A stretch of DNA of 12,630 nucleotides from Paludibacter sp. UBA5753 (GTDB lineage: Bacteria > Bacteroidota > Bacteroidia > Bacteroidales > Paludibacteraceae): the NCBI GenBank assembly GCA_002427615.1, contig DIFH01000010.1:1-12630 (forward strand). The letters are read 5' to 3'. Both the position numbers and the translations under genes were made by a program. Positions 1 to 8,600 of the stretch are shown here, in pieces. Positions within the stretch are counted from its first letter, which is position 1. Every line of letters starts with the position of its first letter. Under the pieces are notes generated by a model. That model was not told where the DNA came from, ran no database searches, and saw only the letters and a program-made list of their open reading frames with translations.

Positions 1-100
1 ACTTCGGGACGGACAAGAATAACACAAATGAATAGAGCCCTGAAAGGGTTCAATAACAATATATTATGATATTGTCCAGCCCACTTCGGGGCTGGGGTTC
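1..100. repeat. cluster of REP-like palindromes
   Basis: This is non-coding DNA made of short GC-rich hairpins in an A/T-rich background. Visible stems are AGCCCT/AGGGTT at 36-41 and 45-50 (one G:T pair) and CCAGCCC/GGGCTGG at 76-82 and 89-95 with a 6-nt loop. The first bases (cttcgggac) look like the right half of another hairpin cut by the window edge. The hairpins are joined by related A/T-rich linkers containing 'aataac' or 'aataaca'. The layout resembles the extragenic palindromes found in many Bacteroidota genomes; no transposase or RAYT gene lies in the window. No ORF is credible here. Confidence 0.6.
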
Positions 101-107
101 TTCGTTA

Positions 108-169
108 TTCAGCATCCCCCAGTATCGCTACGCTCACTGGGGGTTATTCACATTTAGCCACTCCGTGGC
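108..169 (-). repeat. composite two-hairpin repeat, left copy
   Basis: Read on the minus strand, this is a hairpin GCCAC-3 nt-GTGGC (157-169), a linker 'taaatgtgaataa', then a hairpin CCCCCAGT-12 nt-ACTGGGGG (116-143). The same composite lies near the other end of the window on the plus strand (12546-12607). By eye 51 of 62 positions agree, and both second stems are identical. The first stem differs by an A-T to C-G exchange that keeps the pairing. It is probably a REP-like mobile or structural repeat. Confidence 0.7.
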
Positions 170-185
170 ATAAAATAGTTTTTCA

Positions 186-219
186 GCAGACCCTATTTAG
201 TGTTTGCAGACCCTATTTA
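186..219. repeat. 14-bp direct repeat
   Basis: The 14-mer gcagaccctattta occurs at 186-199 and 206-219 with a 20-nt period. It lies in the 322-nt non-coding stretch downstream of the GH65 gene. No function is evident; it may be a trace of slippage or a decayed repeat. Confidence 0.6.
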
Positions 220-225
220 TGACAA

Positions 226-264
226 TTTACTCATTCGGTGGCTTCAAGTCATCAGATGAGTAAA
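226..264. repeat. 9-bp inverted repeat downstream of GH65 gene
   Basis: TTTACTCAT at 226-234 is perfectly complementary to ATGAGTAAA at 256-264, with a 21-nt loop. It sits about 60 nt past the GH65 stop codon in the direction of that gene's transcription. There is no T-run after the stem on the minus strand, so it is not a classical intrinsic terminator. It could protect the 3' end of the mRNA or be a neutral repeat. I see no coding potential between here and the GH65 stop. Confidence 0.4.
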
Positions 265-289
265 AAATTAAAAGAGTCTCTCAAACTTT

Positions 290-308
290 CATCTCGCCTT
301 TGGCGAAA
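290..308 (+). repeat. short palindromic repeat, copy 1 (3' of GH65)
   Basis: The stem TCGCC-TTT-GGCGA occupies 294-306. The surrounding word, tcatctcgcctttggcgaaac, recurs in inverted orientation just upstream of the GH65 start (2670-2690) with only two changes. The GH65 gene is therefore bracketed by inverted copies of the same short palindrome. Confidence 0.55.
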
Positions 309-322
309 CCAGCTTTTAATCC

Positions 323-2632
323 TCAAGAATTTTTTATTTCCCGTTGACTCTCAGACAATATCTCAATCAATTGATTGTTCAGATATAACTCAATATTATT
401 GCCTTTGATATTTTGAATAATAGTTTGGTCTTTTTCTACCCGAATGTTTAACTGATTTTCTCTGAACATAATATTGAATGCGAAAGCATCCCACTTTTCA
501 GGAATATGCGGATTGAAATGCAATTTATCGTCTTTCACCCGCATGCCGCCAAATCCTTGTACAATGGCTAACCAGGTTCCAGCCATACTGGTAATGTGAA
601 GTCCGTCGGCTACTTCGTTGTTGTAATCATCTAAATCCAAACGCGCGGTTTGAAGATATAAATCGTAAGCTTTTTGTTTATCGCCAATGGCGCTTGCCAC
701 GATTGAATGTGTGCAAGGAGAAAGAGATGATTCATGAACGGTCAGCGGTTCGTAAAAATCGAAGTTCTTTTTGATGGTTTTCAAATCGAAATTATCTTCG
801 AAAAAATATAAGCCCTGAATGACATCAGGCTGCTTGATAGCAGAGGAACGGAGAATTTTGTCCCATGTCCAGTGTTGATTGATGGGTCTTTGCGAATCTG
901 GAATGTCAGATGCTGCGGTTAGCGATTTATCGAGGAAACCATCTTGTTGTAAAAAGATTCCGAGTTCCTTATTTTCAGGGAAATACATATTTTGAATAAT
1001 ATCCTTCCAGTGGAAAACTTCATCGTTTGTGAATCGTATTTCCTGGGCTAAATCTTCATAAGCCCGGAAATTTGATTGTTTAACTTTTTCAATACTTTCA
1101 ATGGTATATTGCAAACACCAGCTGGCAATATAATTTGTAAACCAGTTGTTGTTTACATTATTTTCATACATATTCGGGCCTGTAACGCCCAAAATCACAT
1201 ACTTTTTCTTTTCCGTCGAAATATTTACCCGTTGGCTCCAAAAACGCGAGATCGCTATCAGTACGCGTAAACCGTAGTCAGCAAGATAACTGTTATCGCC
1301 TGTGTAGCGAACGTAATTGTAAATGGAATAGGCTATTACGCCATTCCGATGAACTTCTTCGAAAGTCAGTTCCCATTCATTGTAACTTTCGCCACCGTTG
1401 AATGTTGCCACAGGGAAAAGCGCCGCACCATTGACAAAGCCCAGTTTTTCGGCATTTTGTATGGCTTTAGGTAAATGGCGGTAGCGATAAAGCAATAGAT
1501 TTTTCGAAACATTTTGAGGAGATGTGCACAAATAAAATGGAATGCCAACTGCTTCGGTATCCCAACGGGTTGCGCCGGCAAATTTTTCGCCCGTAAATCC
1601 TTTTGGGCTGATATTCAGTCGGGCATCGTTGCCATTGTATGTCTGATTCAACTGGAAAATGCTAAAACGAATGGCTTGTTGCGCCGCAATATCGCTATCG
1701 ATTATGATGTCGGATTTCAACCATTTTTCGGCCCAAACAGCGGTGTGTTCTTCAAACAGCTGGTTCCAACCTTTCTTTTTCGATGCGCGAGCTAATGCAC
1801 AGGCGCGAACGGTGAGTTCTTCGCGTGGATGATTCAACGAACTGATAATTGCCACATATTTATTCAGGCAAACAGTATCGCCAATTCTTACATCGGTTCC
1901 GACACTGAATCCTGCGACTTTTTCCTTTTCGATTTTGGTCGGGTTTACATTCAGTTGTTCGTTGTTTTTATAAAACGAATAAGTCAAAGCTCCGCAAACG
2001 TGGAAATCCATTTTTCTGGTTTGCGCCCAGAGATGGGATACATCCTGTTCGGTTTTGGTTTGCAGGACATTCCAGAACGGTTCATCGTAATTGGTGTATT
2101 GATTTCGCACATCGCCATCGATTAATGGCAAAAACGAAATCCGACCTTCAAAATTGAGTGATTTCACGGTGTAACTAATCGCTCCGACTTCAGTCTCGGC
2201 CATGCTCAGAAATCGTTTTACCGACACCTGAATACGATGACCTTTGAACGATGTGGCTTCGAATGTACGTTCCAGAAAACCTTCGCGCATGTTCAGCACA
2301 CGCCGGAAGTTCTTGATGTCCCAGTCGGCAAGATCGAGCCGGTTATCGTTCAGACGAACACTGATAACTGTCCAGTTTGGAGCATTTACTATTTTATCGT
2401 TGGTGTCCGAATAGCCGTTTTTCCAGTTGCCGCGTTCGGCACGCTCGGGATAATAAATACCGGCAATGTACGAACCGAGCATAGTTTCGCCCGAATAATG
2501 TTCTTCAAAATTAGCACGTTGGCCAATATGACCGTTTCCAAGACTGAAAATGCTTTCGGAAGCAAGTTGTTTGTTTTGGTGAAAACCCTCTTCGATGATA
2601 CACCAGGGGTCGTTTTGAAGGTATTTGTTCAT
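323..2632 (-). CDS. GH65 family, maltose-phosphorylase-like protein with catalytic Glu replaced by Met
   Basis: This is a 769-aa cytoplasmic protein without a signal peptide. Known GH65 maltose phosphorylases convert maltose and phosphate to glucose and beta-glucose 1-phosphate and are of similar size. Features seen: an N-terminal domain with SLGNGHIGQRANFEE (30-44), a catalytic (alpha/alpha)6-type region with GFTGEKFAGATRWDTEA (345-361), the KQPDV motif (600-604), and the phosphate-site segment GLHITSMAGTW (677-687). In the motif GVTGPNMYENNVNNNW the residue after GPN is Met488 (codon 1169-1171), where family members normally have the general-acid Glu (Glu487 in Lactobacillus brevis enzyme, from memory). 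The ATG at 2632 was chosen because homologues begin close to 'NDPW'; an in-frame ATG at 2686 would add 18 residues encoded by an intergenic repeat. It is the last gene of the lacI-MFS-GH65 unit. Family assignment is firm, but activity is uncertain because of Met488. Confidence 0.93.
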   Translation of the reverse strand: MNKYLQNDPWCIIEEGFHQNKQLASESIFSLGNGHIGQRANFEEHYSGETMLGSYIAGIYYPERAERGNWKNGYSDTNDKIVNAPNWTVISVRLNDNRLDLADWDIKNFRRVLNMREGFLERTFEATSFKGHRIQVSVKRFLSMAETEVGAISYTVKSLNFEGRISFLPLIDGDVRNQYTNYDEPFWNVLQTKTEQDVSHLWAQTRKMDFHVCGALTYSFYKNNEQLNVNPTKIEKEKVAGFSVGTDVRIGDTVCLNKYVAIISSLNHPREELTVRACALARASKKKGWNQLFEEHTAVWAEKWLKSDIIIDSDIAAQQAIRFSIFQLNQTYNGNDARLNISPKGFTGEKFAGATRWDTEAVGIPFYLCTSPQNVSKNLLLYRYRHLPKAIQNAEKLGFVNGAALFPVATFNGGESYNEWELTFEEVHRNGVIAYSIYNYVRYTGDNSYLADYGLRVLIAISRFWSQRVNISTEKKKYVILGVTGPNMYENNVNNNWFTNYIASWCLQYTIESIEKVKQSNFRAYEDLAQEIRFTNDEVFHWKDIIQNMYFPENKELGIFLQQDGFLDKSLTAASDIPDSQRPINQHWTWDKILRSSAIKQPDVIQGLYFFEDNFDLKTIKKNFDFYEPLTVHESSLSPCTHSIVASAIGDKQKAYDLYLQTARLDLDDYNNEVADGLHITSMAGTWLAIVQGFGGMRVKDDKLHFNPHIPEKWDAFAFNIMFRENQLNIRVEKDQTIIQNIKGNNIELYLNNQLIEILSESQREIKNS

Positions 2633-2669
2633 GGTTTTATAGCGTTTGGAAGTTTGATGTTTGAGAGTT

Positions 2670-2690
2670 TGTCTCGCCAAAGGCAAGATG
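2670..2690 (-). repeat. short palindromic repeat, copy 2 (5' of GH65)
   Basis: On the minus strand this reads catcttgcctttggcgagac, an imperfect stem around a TTT loop (one G:T pair). It is the inverted partner of the copy at 290-308. It fills much of the 77-nt gap between the transporter stop and the GH65 start, which supports the later GH65 start at 2632. Confidence 0.5.
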
Positions 2691-2709
2691 AGAGTTCAAT
2701 GTTTCGTAT

Positions 2710-4254
2710 TCAGCGTTTTGTTTGTTTTTTATTCTTATTCTTTTTGAGATTATACGGATCGTCTTTGTCATCAACAATTAATGTGAGTAACCCGGCAATT
2801 ATCATCGATATACCGCCAAAAACGAGGGTGTAAATGGCGTGTCCGTTGAATAAATGTTTGGTTATACTTCCTAAAATGGATGCAGCCAGAATTTGCGGAA
2901 GCACGATGAAAAAATTGAAGATTCCCATGTAAATTCCCATTTTGTTTGCCGGCAAAGCGCCTGTAAGTATGGCATACGGCATCGACAAAATACTTGCCCA
3001 CGCAATCCCTACGCCAAACATACTGATCAGCAATAAATCGGGATTCTTGAAAAAATATATGGATATAAATCCCAATCCGCCAAAAATAAGTGCAATGAGA
3101 TGGGTTATTTTCCGGGAAAATATTTTTGCTGCCACCGGAAGCAGAAAGGCAACGGCAGCCGCGAATAAACTATAAGCTCCAAATAAAACACCTGTCCAGT
3201 TTGCTCCTGTGTTGTAAGCCACCGATGTCGGGTCGGTGGTGCCAAAATGAAATTCGGTAATGGCCGAAGTGGTGTAAATCCACATCGAAAAAAGCGCCAG
3301 CCAGGTGAAAAATTGCACAACAGCCAGTTGCCCCATGGTTTTGGGCATATTCACTAAATCGGTCATGATTTCGACTAATCCGTTCGTTTTTTGTTTTTTA
3401 TTCATCCGTTCGACAATAAAAAACAAAACTGCGACTGTTAGAAATATGCCACCCAGAATGTAAATCTGCTTGTCAAAAGTAAAACAATAAACAGTCCCCG
3501 AAAGCACAGCGCCCAGCAACAGGAAAAGCAATCCCAACTTACTGAATTTTCCTTCCGATACAATTTTATTTTCTGCAAGCCCGGAAGAACTAACGGTTGA
3601 TTCTGAAGCGGCATTGAACGATTTCATTTCTTCGGGCGAGTATTCACGTGTGGTAAAAATGGTTACTAAAATCGACAAAATAAAAACCACACCACCGATG
3701 TAAAACGACCAGCGTACCGTATCGGGAATCATTTCTTCGCCCATTGGAATATTCGAAATGCCAAACCAGTTTGCCAGTACGTAAGGTAAAGCTGAACCCG
3801 CAACAGCTCCCAGCCCGATAAAAAAACTTTGCATCGAAAAGCCCAGTGTGCGTTGTTCCGAAGGTAACATATCGCCTACAAAAGCACGGAAAGGTTCCAT
3901 CGAAATATTAATCGAAGCATCCATGATCCACAAAGTTCCGGCGGCAATCATCCATGTTGGCGAATTGGGCATAAACAGAATGGCCATAGTGGCAAAAATG
4001 GCTCCGAAAAGAAAAAACGGTTTGCGTCGTCCCAGCCGGGTCCAGGTTTTATCGCTCCAATGTCCTATAATCGGTTGAATAATTAGTCCGGTAACCGGAG
4101 CCGCCAACCAAAGAACAGGAATTTGGTCGATTTCGGCGCCAAGCGTTTCGAAAATACGACTTACATTAGCATTTTGCAACGCAAAACCAAACTGAATTCC
4201 GAGAAATCCGAAACTCATGTTCCATATTTGCCAAAAGGACAAGCGAGGTTTCAT
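2710..4254 (-). CDS. MFS sugar transporter, SLC45/GPH (maltose-type) family
   Basis: This is a 514-aa inner-membrane carrier with about 12 hydrophobic segments and both ends predicted inside. The loop after the second segment reads GHWSDKTWTRLGRRKP (64-79), the MFS motif A variant with RRKP that is typical of SLC45, plant sucrose and bacterial GPH-like maltose carriers. A hydrophilic central loop runs about 203-238, and a conserved block SMPYAILTGALP lies at 424-435. The C-terminus is Lys-rich (KKNKNKKQTKR). It probably brings maltose or short malto-oligosaccharides from the periplasm into the cytoplasm with a proton. It starts 16 nt after the lacI stop and precedes the GH65 gene, as in other Bacteroidota maltose operons. 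The ATG at 4254 is directly followed by the expected N-terminal helix. Substrate is inferred from the neighbours. Confidence 0.9.
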   Translation of the reverse strand: MKPRLSFWQIWNMSFGFLGIQFGFALQNANVSRIFETLGAEIDQIPVLWLAAPVTGLIIQPIIGHWSDKTWTRLGRRKPFFLFGAIFATMAILFMPNSPTWMIAAGTLWIMDASINISMEPFRAFVGDMLPSEQRTLGFSMQSFFIGLGAVAGSALPYVLANWFGISNIPMGEEMIPDTVRWSFYIGGVVFILSILVTIFTTREYSPEEMKSFNAASESTVSSSGLAENKIVSEGKFSKLGLLFLLLGAVLSGTVYCFTFDKQIYILGGIFLTVAVLFFIVERMNKKQKTNGLVEIMTDLVNMPKTMGQLAVVQFFTWLALFSMWIYTTSAITEFHFGTTDPTSVAYNTGANWTGVLFGAYSLFAAAVAFLLPVAAKIFSRKITHLIALIFGGLGFISIYFFKNPDLLLISMFGVGIAWASILSMPYAILTGALPANKMGIYMGIFNFFIVLPQILAASILGSITKHLFNGHAIYTLVFGGISMIIAGLLTLIVDDKDDPYNLKKNKNKKQTKR

Positions 4255-4270
4255 ATATTTAGTTTGAAAG

Positions 4271-5281
4271 TTATTTAGTCGTTCCCCTTATAATCAGATT
4301 CGTTTTCACGATTTTATTGGTATATTGGCCCTGTGTTTCACCGTTGATTTTGTCAATCAGCAGTTTAGCGGCATGTTTTCCCATTTCGTATCCATGTTGT
4401 TCCACAGTGCTGAGCATTGGGTCGCAAGCTTTGGCCAATTCGCCATCTGAGAATCCCATAATGGCAACATCCTGGGGAACCCGTAACTTGGCTAATTTGG
4501 CGGCGTATAATATTCCGGCTGCGCAATGGTCGTTTATGGCAAAAAAACCATCGGGACGATCGGGACGGTCGAGAATTTCGGGTGTAATAATGATGGATTC
4601 TTCGCGCGTATCGCACACACGAATCAACGAATCGTCAACCGGTAATCCATATTTTCGCAAAGCGTCCAGGTATCCGTTCTTGCGGTTTTTCGATATTTCG
4701 AGATGAAAAGGAGAGCTGTAGAAAGCGATTCGTTTACAGCCCGTTTGGATCAGATATTCAACCGCGGCAAAGGCTCCGGCATAATCGTCAACCACTACCC
4801 GATCGGTATTAATACCGATACATATACGGTCGAAAAAAACGAGTGGAATATCACTGTTGATTATTTCCTGAAAATGGTCGTAATTGGTAGTGCGTTTAGC
4901 CAGTGAAGCCAAAACGCCCGAAACACGGGTCGCTATTAATGCTTGTGTATTACGGACTTCCTTTTCATAGTTCTCGTCTGATTGGCAAATAATTACATTG
5001 TAACCTTCGGCATTGGCAATTTGCTCGATGCCCGAAAGTATGGAGGAAAAGAAATAATGGATAATTTCAGGAACAATAACACCTATGGTGTTGTTTTTAC
5101 TCATGCGAAGACTCAAAGCCAAAGTATTAGGTTTGTAGTTGAAATCTTTGGCGTATTTATTTACAGTATCTTTTGTCTCCTGGCTGATGTCGGGGTGATT
5201 TTTAAGCGCACGCGAAACTGTGGAGGGAGAAATATTGAGCGCCCGCGCAATATCTTTGATGGTGATTTGTGGCTTTTTCAT
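4271..5281 (-). CDS. LacI/GalR-family transcriptional regulator
   Basis: This 336-aa protein has the standard layout: helix-turn-helix ITIKDIARALNISPSTVSRAL (6-26), hinge region PNTLALSLRM (51-60), and a periplasmic-binding-protein-like effector domain starting at NTIGVIVPEI (64-73). Conserved segments include FFDRICIGINTDRVVVDDY (149-167) and GFFAINDHCAAG (245-256). The effector is probably a sugar or sugar phosphate of this pathway. It is the first gene of the minus-strand unit and faces susC across a 412-nt region with a matching operator, so it most likely controls both units and itself. A small in-frame duplication gives RPDRPD at 239-244, just before the conserved DGFFAIND block. Length is normal for the family. 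Whether it represses or activates cannot be decided from sequence. Confidence 0.94.
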   Translation of the reverse strand: MKKPQITIKDIARALNISPSTVSRALKNHPDISQETKDTVNKYAKDFNYKPNTLALSLRMSKNNTIGVIVPEIIHYFFSSILSGIEQIANAEGYNVIICQSDENYEKEVRNTQALIATRVSGVLASLAKRTTNYDHFQEIINSDIPLVFFDRICIGINTDRVVVDDYAGAFAAVEYLIQTGCKRIAFYSSPFHLEISKNRKNGYLDALRKYGLPVDDSLIRVCDTREESIIITPEILDRPDRPDGFFAINDHCAAGILYAAKLAKLRVPQDVAIMGFSDGELAKACDPMLSTVEQHGYEMGKHAAKLLIDKINGETQGQYTNKIVKTNLIIRGTTK

Positions 5282-5419
5282 ACTTGTAAATAAATAAAAT
5301 GATTTTAAGGTCGATAAAAGAGCAAATCAATAAGAGTTAGGTCATTCTATTATAGTGTGTTATAGTTCGTTTTACGGATTGTAAATGTTATAAAAATAGC
5401 ATATAAAAATAATCTAATG

Positions 5420-5427
5420 CAAAGGTA
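5420..5427 (-). promoter_or_regulatory. candidate -7 element for lacI operon
   Basis: On the minus strand this reads TACCTTTG, an exact match to the Bacteroidota -7 consensus TAnnTTTG. Transcription would start near 5413, leaving a leader of about 130 nt before lacI. No TTG is found at the usual 19-21 nt upstream, so the call is tentative. Confidence 0.4.
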
Positions 5428-5478
5428 TAACAGTTTATTTGAATAAAAAATTATTTAGTTGAAAATTCAAAATATAAA

Positions 5479-5494
5479 TCGCAAACGATTGCAT
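5479..5494. promoter_or_regulatory. LacI-family operator
   Basis: The site tcgcaaacgattgcat is a near-palindrome centred on CG (5486-5487). The half-sites GCAAAC and GATTGC match at five of six positions when one is inverted. It fits the LacI/GalR family pattern (compare PurR-type GCAAACG-TTTGC sites), and a member of that family is encoded alongside. It lies between the two divergent promoters, 31 nt upstream of the susC -33 element, rather than overlapping it. Confidence 0.65.
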
Positions 5495-5525
5495 AAAAAA
5501 ATTGAGTTATTATATGAAACAAAGA

Positions 5526-5555
5526 TTGCAAATAAACATTAATACTCTAATTTTG
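5526..5555 (+). promoter_or_regulatory. promoter of susC operon
   Basis: TTG at 5526-5528, a 19-nt spacer and TAATTTTG at 5548-5555 match the Bacteroidota sigma-ABfr consensus (TTG, 19-21 nt, TAnnTTTG). Transcription should start near 5562. The -33 TTG lies inside a second GATTGCA word like that in the operator half-site, so the regulator might also touch the promoter. Confidence 0.7.
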
Positions 5556-5693
5556 CCCGTATAAATCTCAATTTATAAAAGTATTGCAGATATAATTTAT
5601 TTAAAATAAGGTAAATATGCATCTGTGGATACAGGGGATGTTGGGACTTTGGAATTAATAAAATTATTTTTCAACCTTAAAAAAAATCAATGC

Positions 5694-8600
5694 ATGAAGT
5701 ACACGAACATTAAGATTAAATTACGCGCATTTTTGGCCGTTTTAGTGATGTTGGCTTTTGCAGTTTCCGCAACTGCTCAGAAAATATCCTTGACTGGAGT
5801 TGTGAGAGATGCCGTGAGTGGGGAAACTATCCTCGGAGCTAACATTCTTGAAAAAGGAACCACCAACGGTACGATTACCAATCTTGATGGTGAATTTAGT
5901 ATTACTGTCTCTCCAAATGCTATCTTGGTGGTTAAATATGTTGGTTACAAACCACAGGAAATTCCGGTAGCAGGTCAAAAAAATCTTGTTATCAAATTAC
6001 AGGAAGATGCTGTTGCACTCAGTGAAGTCGTAGCTATTGGGTATGGCACTGTTAAGAAAAACGATGCAACCGGTTCGGTAACTGCCATAAAACCCGACAA
6101 AATGAACAAAGGGCTTACCACCAATGCGCAGGACATGATTATGGGTAAAATTGCAGGGGTAAGTGTTACTACTGGCGGTGGAACACCGGGTAGTGGTGCA
6201 ACTATCCGTATACGTGGAGGCTCGTCGCTTAATGCAAGCAATGATCCTTTAATTGTGATTGATGGACTTCCCTTGGATAACAATGGTATAAAAGGTGTTG
6301 CAAACCCTCTTAGCGCCATTAATCCAAATGATATTGAAAGTTTCACGGTTCTTAAAGATGCTTCTGCAACCGCCATTTACGGTTCACGCGCTTCGAATGG
6401 GGTTATTATTATCACGACTAAAAAAGGAGAAAAAGGCTCAAAACCAAAAGTATCGTACGATGGAAATGCATCGATGAGTAATGTAAAACGTACTATTGAA
6501 GTAATGAACGGCGATGAATTCCGTACGTTGGTAACTAATTTATTCAGCGGTACCGGTCAAACTGATATTGATGCACGCAAGGCGTTAGGAACGGACAATA
6601 CCGATTGGCAAAGTTTGATATATCGTACAGCATTTAGCCAGGAACACAATATTACCGTTGCCGGTGGACTTAAAAACACACCTTACCGTGCAGCTTTGGG
6701 TTATAATAATCAGGATGGTATTCTTAAAACATCCAACTTCGAACGCTTTACGGGTTCATTGAATTTAAGTCCGTCATTTTTTGATAATCATTTAAAAATA
6801 AACGTCAATGCAAAGGGAATGATTGTAAACAATCGTTTTGCTGATAATGGCGTTGTTGGAGGTGCTGCTCGTATGGATCCAACACATCCGGCAGTAAATT
6901 CACCAGACACCGTTCACAATCGCTTTGGAGGATATTGGGAATGGTACGATACGAAAACCGATGGCACGTTTAAAAGCGTGAACAATATGGCTACGCGTAA
7001 TCCATTGGCCATTTTGGAACAAAAAGAAGATATTTCAAATGCCAAAAGTTTTATTGGAAGTGCCGATATTGATTATAAATTACATTTTTTCCCTGATTTA
7101 AGAGTTCACTTGAATTTAGCCTTGGATAATTCAACCGGAAAGCAAAGTTTATTTATACCTACCACTTCGGCAAGCGATTATCCTTGGGGTCGAACAGGAT
7201 GGGACGAACAAAGTAAGACGAACAAAATGCTGAATTTTTACACCCAATACACCAAAGAAATTGGTAAAACTAACTTTGATGTAATGGCAGGTTACGAATG
7301 GCAACATTTTTATCGTGAAGGCGAAAGTGAATATAGAGGCTTAATAATAGACGATACCAATAAAAATGGTTCGATAGATGAGGAAGACGATTACTTCAAC
7401 CACATTTACCCCGATGCAACCCGTTGGAAAACAGAATCGTATCTCATATCATTCTTTGGCCGTTTTAACTATTCCTACAACAACAAATACTTAGTTACCG
7501 GAACATTGCGTAACGATGGAACTTCGCGTTTTTCGAATAAAAATGATAATCGCTGGGGTCTATTCCCTGCTTTTGCAGCGGCTTGGAAAATGCACGAAGA
7601 ATCATTTATTAAAAACATTGATCCAATTTCGGAGATGAAAGTCAGCTTAGGTTATGGTGTTACCGGACAACAAGATATCAATCAGGGAGATTACCCATAT
7701 ATTCCTGTTTATACCACCAGCATAAATGGCGCATATTATCAGTTTGGAAACGATTATGTAACCACTGCTCGTCCGGATGCTTTTAATTCAAAGATTAAAT
7801 GGGAATCAACAACAACCTATAACGCCCGTTTAGATGTTGGATTTTTAAGTAATCGAATTACATCTTCGCTGGAATACTATCATAGAATAACCAACGATTT
7901 GATAAACGTTGTGCAGGTACCCGCCGGAACAAATTTTAAAAACAAAGTAATTAGTAATGTAGGATCTTTAGTAAATAAAGGGGTTGAGTTTACCCTAAAT
8001 GCAAAGCCAATTGCTAAAAAGGATATTACATTAGATTTAGGATTTAATTTAACTTACAATCAGAATCAAATCACTAAATTGACCACTGGAACAGGCGCCG
8101 ATTATTATATACCGGCAGGAGGCACATTCCAAGGCACAGTACAGGTTCATACTGTTGGTCAACCCGCCAATACGTTTTGGGTTTACCAACAAAAATACAA
8201 TGCCAGTGGAAAGCCAATTGAAGAAGGAGCTCCGAACCCCGATGGTGGCGTTTACAAAGCTACCGATGCTTTTGTCGATAGAGTAGAAGATGGTATTATT
8301 AACGACAAAGATAAATACTATTACCACCATGCCAATCCCGATTTTATGTTAGGTTTTTCCGGTAAACTTATTTACAAAAAATTTGATGTCGGATTCACTT
8401 TACGCTCCAATATTGGCAATTATGTATTTAATGGAGTTGCTGCCGGAAGCAGCGATTTAGGTACAGCAGGCGTATTTTCATTAGGATTTTTATCGAACAA
8501 GAATAAATCGGCATTAGAAACAAACTTTATAGGAACAGGAACAAGCATGTTTATGTCCGATTATTACATACAAAATGCATCGTTCGTAAAATGCGATAAT

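Larger units (their letters stand above)
5282..5693. promoter_or_regulatory. divergent lacI-susC control region
   Basis: This 412-nt A/T-rich region has no conventional gene. It holds, in order, an inverted repeat TTTAC-5 nt-GTAAA (5371-5385) that could be a weak second operator, a candidate lacI -7 element (5420-5427), a LacI-family operator (5479-5494), the susC promoter (5526-5555) and an A/T-rich susC leader of about 130 nt. A 13-codon ORF in the leader (5617-5658) is preceded by AAGG at a proper distance. The in-frame GTG at 5625 would extend SusC, but it would place 23 odd residues before a good signal peptide. Confidence 0.75.

Noticed and set aside
226..264. Intrinsic terminator for the lacI-MFS-GH65 unit
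   Set aside because: The 9-bp stem has a 21-nt loop and no T-run on the minus strand; a terminator for this unit was not identified with confidence.
2633..2686. 18-residue N-terminal extension of the GH65 protein
   Set aside because: The extension is encoded by a repeat also found beyond the gene, and GH65 homology begins just after the internal Met at 2632.
2237..2833. 198-aa plus-strand ORF
   Set aside because: It lies antisense across the GH65 start and the end of the transporter gene; its composition is that of an antisense shadow and it matches no family I recognise.
4552..4569. RPDRPD duplication in the LacI-family regulator
   Set aside because: A 9-nt in-frame duplication in a loop before the conserved DGFFAIND block; the frame and all key motifs are intact, so it is probably a neutral length change.
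5625..5693. N-terminal extension of SusC from GTG at 5625
   Set aside because: It would put 23 residues ahead of a well-formed signal peptide that starts at the ATG at 5694, and would remove the leader.
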